Shown: positions 13,428-20,314 of the stretch, piece by piece
How the letters are laid out: each line of letters opens with the position of its first letter
Numbering within the stretch: the stretch's first letter is position 1
NCBI GenBank assembly: GCA_040752295.1
Contig: JBFMFE010000157.1
Location: 1 to 25,317 of the forward strand
DNA: 25,317 nt
Source of the DNA: JBFMFE01 sp040752295
GTDB taxonomy: Bacteria > UBP15 > UBA6099 > JBFMBQ01
Reading direction: 5' to 3'
Made by a program: the position numbers and the translations under genes
Notes under the pieces: model-generated
The model's input: only the letters and a program-made list of their open reading frames with translations
What the model was told of the DNA's origin: nothing
The model's database searches: none

Positions 13428-16024
13428 GCCGGTTTCCCCCCGAAGAAGATTTTGACGTTCGCGATTTCATAGGGTCGCGTTTTGAGGGTCACGGTCGCGC
13501 CGCGCGCTTTGAGTTCCTCGACGTCGTCCTCGAGGAGGGTGGCGCGGGTTGCCTTCCGGACGTCGCAGGGGAAGCGGAGGGTGACGTCGGTTTCGGCGCC
13601 GAGCATCTCGCAGAGGCGGACGAAGAGCGAGGCGTCGCCGCTTTCGGGGCGCTTGAGCGCTGTGGCTACGACGCCGTCGGGGGAGACCTCGCAGAAGGAC
13701 GCTTCGGCGGGGAGAGGGGCGGCGGCGGTTTCGCGCGGGGCGCCGCGGCGGGAGGGCGGCAGCGGGGCGTTTTTCTCTTCGCGTAAGAAGGGGATGAGGG
13801 GGTGAACCGGCTCGACGCCGCGCCGCCAGGACATCGCCTGTTTCCATCCGCCGCGGTGGGAAGTGAGCGAAAAGCGCCATGAGCGGGCACCCTTCTGGAG
13901 ATAGTAGTCGCCGGTGAAAAAGCCGCCGCGGTCGTCGGACGCCATGAGGAGCGCCGCGGGGAGGAGGGTGAAATCCCAGACGCGCCACGGCGAGGAGATG
14001 GTGACGGAGCGGTCGGCGCCGCCGACGCAGAACCAGTTGTGAACCCCCCTGATTTTCGGGTGCAGGCGGTAGCCCGGCATTTTCCAAGCCCCCTCCGCCT
14101 CGTCGCCGATCCTGTGGACGAAGAAGGGCGTTCCGACGTGGATTTCCTTTTTTCTGAAGGGCAGGGGGAAGAGCATCGCGATGAAGACGCCCGGCGTTCC
14201 CTTCCATGATATTTCGGTCGTGAAGTCTATTCTCTTAATTTTATGATAAAGGACGATTTCGTGCACCACCCGGCAGCCGAGGAAGACGCCGTGGAGGCGG
14301 AGGCGGCGTGAGACGGCGCCCTCGAGGAGTTCGGAGCCGGTCGTTGTGAAGCGTGTCCAGAGTTTCCACAGGAACCTGACGCGCTCGCCCGAGCCGCCCT
14401 TTTTGATGTTTTCGGGATTGAGGAAGAACTCCGGGGGCGGGGTCGTGAGCCTTGCGCCGGCGCCGACGAGCGCGAGGAAGGGGATGCCGAAACCCGTCAT
14501 TTTAAGGAGGGGGTGGGGATTGAAGCCCGCGACGTCGGCGGAGAGGCGCTTGTCGAAAATGCGCCTTATGCCGCGGGGGGAGAGTTCCAGGCGGTAGAAG
14601 TCGTTTTCGAGCCGGGAGAGAGCGCCGGATTCGACGCGCGGGGGGTGCGCGGGATTCTTCACGTGAACGAGGTAGTAGGTTTTCCAACCGAAAGGTGGTA
14701 CGTTTTCGGCGATGAAGGAGAGGGCGCCGCCGGGGGGGTGTCCGGCGTGCGCGGGCTGGGAAGGCACCGTCTCGCCCGATGCGGTGAGGACGTCGAGGTT
14801 CGCCGCCGGCATTTCCGGGGGCAGGCGTACCGCGATTACGTCCGTGCGTTCCCATGAGAGGGGGTTGAAGACGACGAGCGGGACGCCGTCGCGCGCGGGG
14901 CGGACGGCGGCGGAGAGGCGGTGGAGCGCGTCGTGGAGGGTCGCGTGTGAGCGTTCGACGACGGATTCGATCATGGCGACCTTGTCCCTGTCCGCCTGTT
15001 CGCCGTGTTTTGAGGGGTCCTTTCCGCCCCAGTTATGGTCCTGTGCGGCGAGGAGTATGCGCCATGAGCGGTCGTGTTCCGCCGGGGGCGAGTCTGAGAC
15101 GAGCGAGCGGATTGCGTCGAACTTTTCGGCTGCCGGGAGGAGGGTTTCGGCGAGATGAAACGCGCGTGCGGCGTCCAGTTCGAAGAGCATGACGCCGCCC
15201 CAGAGACCGGGCATATCGCCCCTGAGCGCGGGGAGGTGTTCGAGCGGAAGGCTTTTCATGAAGTCGCGGACGGTGGAGAGGCGGACGGGGGGATCGCCGG
15301 CGGTTTCGTTCCAGGTTTTGACGACGGCGGGGAGATTCGGGTTGGGGGGCGTGCAGTCGTCGCCGTCCATGATGAGGAGTGCGCGGAGCGGCAGGCTGAC
15401 CTGCGTCCGCATCCAACGGAGGTATGGGGAGAGGTTTTTGAGCGTGAGGGCGGGGTCGGCGCCGAGGCGGAAGTGGAAGGAGTGGCTGTACTCGAAGAGG
15501 GCGGCTGCGACGTGTGAGCCGTCCGGCGCATACCAGCGGAAGGCGCTGGCGCGGCCGCGCGAAATCTTGAAGAAGCGGACGCCGGATTCGGCGAGGAGCT
15601 GGGGTAGCTGCGCGAAGTGGCAGGTGACGTCCTCCTCGCGGACGATGTCGGAGGCAAACCCGAGGGCGCGGCGGAGATAGAGCTGCCCGATGGAGACGTT
15701 TCTGGCGAGCGCTTCGTCGAAGGAGTAGTCGGAGGCGAGGTCAACGTATGCGCCGCCGATTTCAAGGCGCCCCTGCGAGAAGAGGCGGCGGATTCTGTCC
15801 TTTTCGCCGGGACGAGAGACGAGGAATCTTTCGAGCGGACGGACGGTTTCGATGGAGTACCTGTAGTCGTCGTGGGCGTCGAGGAGGTCGAGCGCGGCGG
15901 CGATGACGGCGTTGTTGACGTCTTCGCACTCCCGCGGCGTGCCGAGCCAAGAGAGGTCGAAATGCGCGTGCGGGGCGATGAAGACGGCGTCGAAGCCGCG
16001 GCGGGGGCGGTCGTCAGTTTTCAC
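13415..16024 (-). CDS. GH38 alpha-mannosidase-like glycoside hydrolase
   Basis: An 869-residue retaining glycosidase of family GH38, which cleaves alpha-mannosides using zinc. The zinc site HAHFDLSW gives His21 and Asp23. The nucleophile region EEDVTCHFAQLPQLL keeps Asp132 aligned with the family nucleophile and the LPQ that follows it, though the usual PDxFG surround is changed. His330 in AQDHNWGG matches the late zinc ligand. A beta-rich C-terminal domain fills residues ~370-869. There is no signal peptide, so the enzyme is cytosolic and would act on imported oligosaccharides. The GTG start at 16024 has GGGGG upstream and overlaps the ArsR gene by 11 bp, so it is the second gene of the operon. 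Linkage specificity cannot be read from sequence. Confidence 0.85.
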   Translation of the reverse strand: MKTDDRPRRGFDAVFIAPHAHFDLSWLGTPRECEDVNNAVIAAALDLLDAHDDYRYSIETVRPLERFLVSRPGEKDRIRRLFSQGRLEIGGAYVDLASDYSFDEALARNVSIGQLYLRRALGFASDIVREEDVTCHFAQLPQLLAESGVRFFKISRGRASAFRWYAPDGSHVAAALFEYSHSFHFRLGADPALTLKNLSPYLRWMRTQVSLPLRALLIMDGDDCTPPNPNLPAVVKTWNETAGDPPVRLSTVRDFMKSLPLEHLPALRGDMPGLWGGVMLFELDAARAFHLAETLLPAAEKFDAIRSLVSDSPPAEHDRSWRILLAAQDHNWGGKDPSKHGEQADRDKVAMIESVVERSHATLHDALHRLSAAVRPARDGVPLVVFNPLSWERTDVIAVRLPPEMPAANLDVLTASGETVPSQPAHAGHPPGGALSFIAENVPPFGWKTYYLVHVKNPAHPPRVESGALSRLENDFYRLELSPRGIRRIFDKRLSADVAGFNPHPLLKMTGFGIPFLALVGAGARLTTPPPEFFLNPENIKKGGSGERVRFLWKLWTRFTTTGSELLEGAVSRRLRLHGVFLGCRVVHEIVLYHKIKRIDFTTEISWKGTPGVFIAMLFPLPFRKKEIHVGTPFFVHRIGDEAEGAWKMPGYRLHPKIRGVHNWFCVGGADRSVTISSPWRVWDFTLLPAALLMASDDRGGFFTGDYYLQKGARSWRFSLTSHRGGWKQAMSWRRGVEPVHPLIPFLREEKNAPLPPSRRGAPRETAAAPLPAEASFCEVSPDGVVATALKRPESGDASLFVRLCEMLGAETDVTLRFPCDVRKATRATLLEDDVEELKARGATVTLKTRPYEIANVKIFFGGKPAWTT

Positions 16025-16295
16025 GGTCGCCCCCGGAGAATTTTCCCGCGATGTAGTCGAGGAGGTCGTTCAGCATTCGGGAGTTGATGGAATAGAGCGT
16101 GCGTTTGCCGTGTCTTTGAGAGTGTACGAGGCTGGTGTTTTTGAGGACCGCGAGGTGGTGAGAGACGGCGGGCTGCGAGAGAGAAAGTCTGCGTGCGATC
16201 TCGGAGACGTACATCTCCCTTTTCGCGAGGAGGAAGAGAATGCGCAGTCTGTTGCCGTCGGCGAGCGCGGCGAAGAGCCGCCGGGCGTCTTTCAT
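16014..16295 (-). CDS. ArsR-family transcriptional repressor
   Basis: A 93-residue winged-helix protein. The start LADGNRLRIL (11-20), recognition helix LSLSQPAVSHHLAVLK (37-52) and wing HSQRHGKRTLYSI (58-70) are standard ArsR features. It contains no cysteine at all, and the ELCVCDL metal box is missing, so it is not a classical thiol metal sensor. Its signal may be a metabolite or a non-thiol metal site. It leads a six-gene operon and overlaps the mannosidase start by 11 bp. A palindrome lies 17 bp upstream of its start codon, just downstream of the -10 box, indicating autorepression of the whole operon. The ribosome site is weak (GGG). Confidence 0.9.
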   Translation of the reverse strand: MKDARRLFAALADGNRLRILFLLAKREMYVSEIARRLSLSQPAVSHHLAVLKNTSLVHSQRHGKRTLYSINSRMLNDLLDYIAGKFSGGDREN

Positions 16296-16311
16296 TTCGA
16301 CCCATCAACGC

Positions 16312-16327
16312 ATAAACATACGTTTAT
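16312..16327 (-). promoter_or_regulatory. Putative ArsR operator
   Basis: ATAAAC (16312-16317) and GTTTAT (16322-16327) are perfect 6-bp inverted arms with a 4-bp centre. The dyad lies 6 bp downstream of the -10 box, covering the expected transcription start. A bound repressor here would block initiation. Confidence 0.65.
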
Positions 16328-16333
16328 ACGAAA

Positions 16334-16361
16334 ATTGTACGGTTCCTAGCCAGCCTGTCAA
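16334..16361 (-). promoter_or_regulatory. Strong sigma70-like promoter of the ArsR-mannosidase operon
   Basis: On the minus strand, TTGACA (16356-16361, perfect) is followed by a 16-bp spacer and TACAAT (16334-16339, five of six). The predicted start is near 16327, giving a ~30-nt leader before the ArsR ATG. Confidence 0.75.
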
Positions 16362-16537
16362 CCTTTTTTTTTCAGGCGCCCGTGGGGGAAAGACGTGGTT
16401 CCGGCGTTCAGGTTAAAGACGGCAGGATGGTTTTCCCGGTTCCCGGCTGAAGAAGAAAGACAGTGAAGCGCAAGGGTCATCCAAATTATTCAAACAGCGT
16501 GGATGATTCGGATCAATTTCTCTCCGCTGTCAGCACG

Positions 16538-16861
16538 TTAATGAACGTATTGAAATACGGTCATCAGAGTTCCGAGCGCGGCGAAACCGACGGACAGGAA
16601 AATCGTGAGCATGATAAACCGGTTGTTCACGTCCTCAAATCTACTGTCCATGTATTGCATCATGCTTTCGAATCTCTTGTCTACCGCCTCGAATCTCCTG
16701 TCCATCGCCTCAAATCTTTTCTCCATTATGTCGGCGAGGTTCTTAAGCCCCTCCTCCACGCGAACGAGCCTTTCAAACAGGTCAACGGGGATATGACTTT
16801 CTTCCCTCAAGACCTCGCGGACGACAACCCTGATCTTCTCTTTCTCAAGATCGATTGACAT
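16538..16861 (-). CDS. Small coiled-coil protein with C-terminal membrane anchor
   Basis: A 107-residue protein. Residues ~30-82 are a coiled coil with recurring RF pairs at 49-50, 56-57, 63-64, 74-75 and 81-82, the first three exactly seven residues apart (RFEAMDR, RFEAVDK, RFESM). A hydrophobic helix (MLTIFLSVGFAALGTLMTVF, 84-103) anchors the C-terminus. Start ATG 16861 follows AGGTG closely; an in-frame GTG at 16867 is an alternative. Such tail-anchored coiled coils are common small genes of unknown function in many uncultivated lineages. It stands alone, 177 bp upstream of the ArsR promoter on the same strand, and no partner is evident. Confidence 0.7.
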   Translation of the reverse strand: MSIDLEKEKIRVVVREVLREESHIPVDLFERLVRVEEGLKNLADIMEKRFEAMDRRFEAVDKRFESMMQYMDSRFEDVNNRFIMLTIFLSVGFAALGTLMTVFQYVH

Positions 16862-17118
16862 CGTCACCTATGATTATCACAAGTGTGATCCGTAAAGTCA
16901 ACTCCGATTATTCGTCCGTGGAAATCGCGATAGCGCCTGTCTGTGCGATGCGCCTGTCTGCCGCCTGCCTGTCATGAGGACGCAGGCGGGCGCCGCCGGC
17001 ACGGGCGGGCGCAGACGGGCGCCAACCTGTCTGACAGCCGGGCAGGCGGCACGGGCGGGCACAGACGGGCGGGGTTTTTTCGTGAACGAACTCTTTTTTC
17101 GCACCGCGGCGCCGCTCG
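16862..17118. other. Intergenic, mostly repeats
   Basis: Between the coiled-coil gene and the prs promoter no gene is supported. The interval is dominated by the CCTGTCTGC-type repeat block at 16933-17071. Frames read through it (for example 16974-17162) are repeat-encoded. Confidence 0.5.
16933..17071. repeat. CCTGTCTG/GCAGGC repeat block with 24-bp tandem copies
   Basis: The left half repeats GCGCCTGTCTG twice (16933 and 16949 onwards). The right half contains a 24-bp unit starting GGCACGGGCGGGC at 16998-17021 and 17048-17071, 50 bp apart with one difference. Words are shared with 2152-2190 and 2821-2880. Confidence 0.6.
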
Positions 17119-17146
17119 TTGACACCGGTCGGGGATCGTTTAAAAT
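17119..17146 (+). promoter_or_regulatory. Sigma70-like promoter of prs
   Basis: TTGACA (17119-17124, perfect), a 16-bp spacer and TAAAAT (17141-17146, five of six). The predicted start is near 17153, giving a leader of about 38 nt to the prs ATG. Confidence 0.7.
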
Positions 17147-17190
17147 GGGGAGCCGAACATGAGGTTGTGTCCGCCGGGGGGTGCTGAGAC

Positions 17191-18165
17191 ATGCCGATGA
17201 AAAAAGTGTACGCCATGACGAAAAAGGTGGAGATGTGCCTCGTCTCCGGCAACGCCAATCCGGAGCTTTCGCGCAGGATAGCGTCCTACCTTCACCAGCC
17301 GCTCGGGCAGCTGAAAGTCGGGCGCTTCAGCGACGGCGAGATAAACGTGGTGGTTGACGAGAGCATGAGAGGGAAAGACCTTTTCATAATACAGTCCGTG
17401 TGCCATCCCGTGAACGACAACCTCATGGAACTGCTCGTGATGACCGACGGGCTTAAGCGGGCGTCGGCGAGGACCATCTCCGCGGTCATCCCCTACTACG
17501 GATACGCGAGGCAGGACAAGAAAGTGAAACCGCGGGAACCGATCACCGCCAAACTCATCGCCGACCTGCTCGAGACCGCCGGCGTTGACCGCGTGCTCGT
17601 GATGGACCTTCACGCGGCGTCAATACAGGGTTTCTTCAACATCCCGGTGGACCACCTGTCGAGCATCCCCACGGTCATAAACTATTTGAAGCGGAGACAG
17701 ATCGGCGGCGAGGACACGATCGTCGTTTCGCCGGACGTCGGGGGCGTCGTCCGCGCGCGGATGTTCGCGGAAAGACTCAACTCGCCTCTCGCGATAATAT
17801 CTAAAAGGCGCCGCAAGCCGAACGAAGCGGACATACAGGAGATCATCGGTTCGGTGAAAGGCTACAAGTGCCTGATGGTGGACGACATGATAGACACGGC
17901 GGGGACGCTGTGCAAGGGGGCGGCGGCGCTGATGCGCAGGGGCGCGAAGGAAGTGATCGCCTTCGCGACACATCCCGTTCTGTCGGGAGGCGCTGTTCAG
18001 AAAATTGACGAATCAGTCCTTAAAGAAGTGATCGTCACCGACACGATCCCGCTGCCGCGGAACAAGAGAAGCCCGAAGATAAAAGTCGTTTCCGTCGCCC
18101 CGGTTTTCGGGGAGGCAATCATGCGCGGATTCGAGGAACGGTCCATCAGCTCGCTCTTCAGGTGA
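17191..18165 (+). CDS. prs: Ribose-phosphate pyrophosphokinase (PRPP synthetase)
   Basis: A 324-residue enzyme that transfers pyrophosphate from ATP to ribose 5-phosphate, making PRPP for nucleotide, His and Trp synthesis. Diagnostic stretches are SGNANPEL near the start, FSDGE at 46-50, YARQDKK at 105-111, the DLHAASIQGFFNIPVDHL block at 139-156 with the catalytic His141, and the PRPP loop VDDMIDTAGTL at 230-240. Length is slightly above the usual ~315 because of the N-terminus. ATG 17191 has GGGGTG seven bases upstream. ATG 17197 and 17215 are alternatives; the last gives the more usual N-terminus. It is monocistronic with its own promoter and converges with the glycosyltransferase gene. 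Confidence 0.96.
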   Translation: MPMKKVYAMTKKVEMCLVSGNANPELSRRIASYLHQPLGQLKVGRFSDGEINVVVDESMRGKDLFIIQSVCHPVNDNLMELLVMTDGLKRASARTISAVIPYYGYARQDKKVKPREPITAKLIADLLETAGVDRVLVMDLHAASIQGFFNIPVDHLSSIPTVINYLKRRQIGGEDTIVVSPDVGGVVRARMFAERLNSPLAIISKRRRKPNEADIQEIIGSVKGYKCLMVDDMIDTAGTLCKGAAALMRRGAKEVIAFATHPVLSGGAVQKIDESVLKEVIVTDTIPLPRNKRSPKIKVVSVAPVFGEAIMRGFEERSISSLFR

Positions 18166-18234
18166 CGCGCTTTCCCCGCATCCCTTCCGACGTCCTTATT
18201 GCGGACGGGACCGCCGCCGGGGGTGCGGGGGTCG

Positions 18235-19368
18235 CTACGACCCCGCGAGCGCGCGCCTGTACGCGCCGAGCATTTTCTCCGCGGAATCGTCCCATGAGAA
18301 CAGCAGGCTCCGCGCGCGCGCGCGACGGCTCATTTCCTCTCGCCTCTCTTCCGATGACAGCAGCATACCGAGGCTGCCCGCGATCTCCTCGACGTCGGCT
18401 GGATTGACCAGCATCCCCCCGTCGCCCACCACCTCGGGAAACGCCGTGTTGTCCGACGCGACCACGGGCGCGCCGCACGCCATCGCCTCGAGCACGGGCA
18501 TGCCGAACCCCTCGCCGAGCGACGGATAGACGAATACCTCTGCGCGGCGGTAGAGCGCCGGCAGGTCGCTCCGCTCGACGTAGCCGGGAAACAGAACGTC
18601 GTCCCCGACGCCCGCCCCGCGGGCGCGCGCCTTCAACTTCGCCTCCTCGCCGCCCGTCCCGGCGATGACAAGCCGCGGCGCCCCGCCCGCGCCCGCCTTC
18701 ACCCTCGCGTACGCCTCGATCAGCGCCGCCAGGTTCTTTCTCGGGTTCAGCCGCCCGACGTACAGAACGAACCGCTCCGGCAGTCCGTGCCTGCTCAGAA
18801 TTTCGCGGTCGCGCGCCTCCGGCACGGGCGAGAAACCGCTCCCCGCCGCCGGCGGCGCCACCTCTATCCTCTCCGGCGGCAGACCGTAGAGACTCACAAG
18901 ACGCCCCTTCGTGTACTGCGAAATGGTCACGATGATTTCCGCCCTCTTCAGCGATGAGAGCACGAACCGGAAAAGCCGCCGTTCGCCCGGCGTGAAAAAC
19001 TCCGGATGGTCCTCGAAAAGCACGTCGAAAACCGTCGCCACGGAGGGGACGGTGATGAACGGCGGAACGAACGGCGAGAACGAGTGGAAGAGCGCGGGTC
19101 GGAACGCGCGGCACGCGAGCGGCAGAACCACGGGCACGCGCACCCACCGGCTCGAGGGGAAGAGGCGCACCGCGCGGCTGTTGCGGCGGTTCAGCCCGAA
19201 CGCCCGCGCCGCCTCCCGGCGCGTCACGAAGAACAGAAACCGCAAGTCCGCCGGCGCGCGCTCGAGCATTGCGGCGACGAGGCTCTCGGTGTACGAGGCG
19301 TTGCCGCCCGACCGCGACATCAGCCAGTGGGCTTCCACCGCTATGAGAGGGACGTCTTCTCCGCGCAT
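18235..19368 (-). CDS. GT4-family glycosyltransferase
   Basis: A 377-residue GT-B glycosyltransferase that transfers a sugar from a nucleotide-sugar donor. The N-terminal half is the acceptor domain (GGNASYTESL near residue 21). The donor domain shows VGRLNPRKN at 204-212, the GTGGEE turn near 237, and the conserved EGFGMPVLE segment at 286-294 (E-x7-E), followed by ACGAPVVAS. I used ATG 19368 rather than the in-frame GTG at 19377. It starts 28 bp after the methyltransferase gene and is the last of three minus-strand surface-polysaccharide genes. Mannosyl- or other hexosyl-transfer is typical of the family; the exact sugar cannot be told. It converges with prs across a 69-bp gap without a clear terminator. 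Confidence 0.87.
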   Translation of the reverse strand: MRGEDVPLIAVEAHWLMSRSGGNASYTESLVAAMLERAPADLRFLFFVTRREAARAFGLNRRNSRAVRLFPSSRWVRVPVVLPLACRAFRPALFHSFSPFVPPFITVPSVATVFDVLFEDHPEFFTPGERRLFRFVLSSLKRAEIIVTISQYTKGRLVSLYGLPPERIEVAPPAAGSGFSPVPEARDREILSRHGLPERFVLYVGRLNPRKNLAALIEAYARVKAGAGGAPRLVIAGTGGEEAKLKARARGAGVGDDVLFPGYVERSDLPALYRRAEVFVYPSLGEGFGMPVLEAMACGAPVVASDNTAFPEVVGDGGMLVNPADVEEIAGSLGMLLSSEERREEMSRRARARSLLFSWDDSAEKMLGAYRRALAGS

Positions 19369-19396
19369 CGCCCCCACCCGGCGCCCGGGCGCATTT

Positions 19397-20314
19397 TCAT
19401 CCGCCCGCCGTCCGGGGCTTCACCGCCGCGCAGTATATCGCCTCCCCAAGCCCCGCGTGATGCGTCACGAACCGCCATAAAGGGCGCACGGCGGGTCTCA
19501 GGAACCTGTACGCTGCGCCCATGCGGCGCTCGACGACCGCCCTGCCCCGCCTCAACATCTTCGCCTCGAACGTGTAAAGGGACAGTATCTCAAAACCCGC
19601 ACCCGTCACGAGCCGCCCGAGCGACAGCGGAGAAAAAAAGTAGAGATGCTCAGGGAGTTTCACGAGGCTCGACTTGTCCCGCGTCAGCTTCGCCCGCAGC
19701 GAAAAAAGGTCGTTCGGCGTCGTCATGACGAGAATCCCCCCGTCCTTCAGAAGCCGGTTGACCCGCCCCAGAAACGAGGCGGGGCGCGGAAGATGCTCGA
19801 TCACCTCGAAAGCCGCGACGGCGTCGAATGTTCCCTCCTCCAGCGGCGCGTCCTCGAGCGGGCAGGCGTGAACCCTCATACCGTACCTCTTTTCCGCTTC
19901 GCGCGCGGCGTACGCCGAAATCTCCGCTCCCTCAACGTCCCACCCCCGCTCCCGCGCCATCGCCAGAAAGCAGCCGAACGCGCACCCCGCCTCTAAAAGT
20001 CTCCCGCGCTTCCCCCCGCGGCGCCTCTCGAGGTCGTCCAGCCGCTCGGCTAAATAGTACCGCGTCCACTCGTTCCCGGCGCCGGACTGCGCATCATAAT
20101 CCGTATAGCCCACCGCGCCGCCGCCGTGAAAGTAGTCCCTGCCGTACAGTTCCTTCAGTTCCTCCATCTCCGGCATGGGGTGAACGAATCCCGCCCGGCA
20201 CGCGGGGCACAGCGCCACCGTCCGCCCCGCCTTCACGAAAAGCGCCTTCGTTTTCTCATGCCCGCACAGCGGGCACCGCGGCGTTTCGCCGTCCACTGCC
20301 GTCGCTCCCCTCAT
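19397..20314 (-). CDS. Class I SAM-dependent methyltransferase with N-terminal zinc ribbon
   Basis: A ~305-residue methyltransferase. The N-terminus has two CxxC pairs (Cys14/17 in CPLC, Cys36/39 in CPAC), a zinc ribbon like that of sugar C-methyltransferases and relatives in polysaccharide clusters. The SAM site follows: motif I LLEAGCAFG (about 106-114), acidic Glu in GAEIS, and FDAVAAFEVIEHLP around 163-176. Three start codons are possible: GTG 20317, ATG 20314, and GTG 20296, the last with AGGGGAG eight bases upstream. All overlap the end of the ligase gene (41-62 bp), implying coupled translation. Methylation of a sugar or capping of a polysaccharide is inferred from its position between a ligase and a glycosyltransferase. 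Confidence 0.83.
   Translation of the reverse strand: MRGATAVDGETPRCPLCGHEKTKALFVKAGRTVALCPACRAGFVHPMPEMEELKELYGRDYFHGGGAVGYTDYDAQSGAGNEWTRYYLAERLDDLERRRGGKRGRLLEAGCAFGCFLAMARERGWDVEGAEISAYAAREAEKRYGMRVHACPLEDAPLEEGTFDAVAAFEVIEHLPRPASFLGRVNRLLKDGGILVMTTPNDLFSLRAKLTRDKSSLVKLPEHLYFFSPLSLGRLVTGAGFEILSLYTFEAKMLRRGRAVVERRMGAAYRFLRPAVRPLWRFVTHHAGLGEAIYCAAVKPRTAGG

Noticed and set aside
16998..17071. CRISPR-like direct repeats
   Set aside because: Only two copies with one difference, a spacer built from the same words, and no cas genes.
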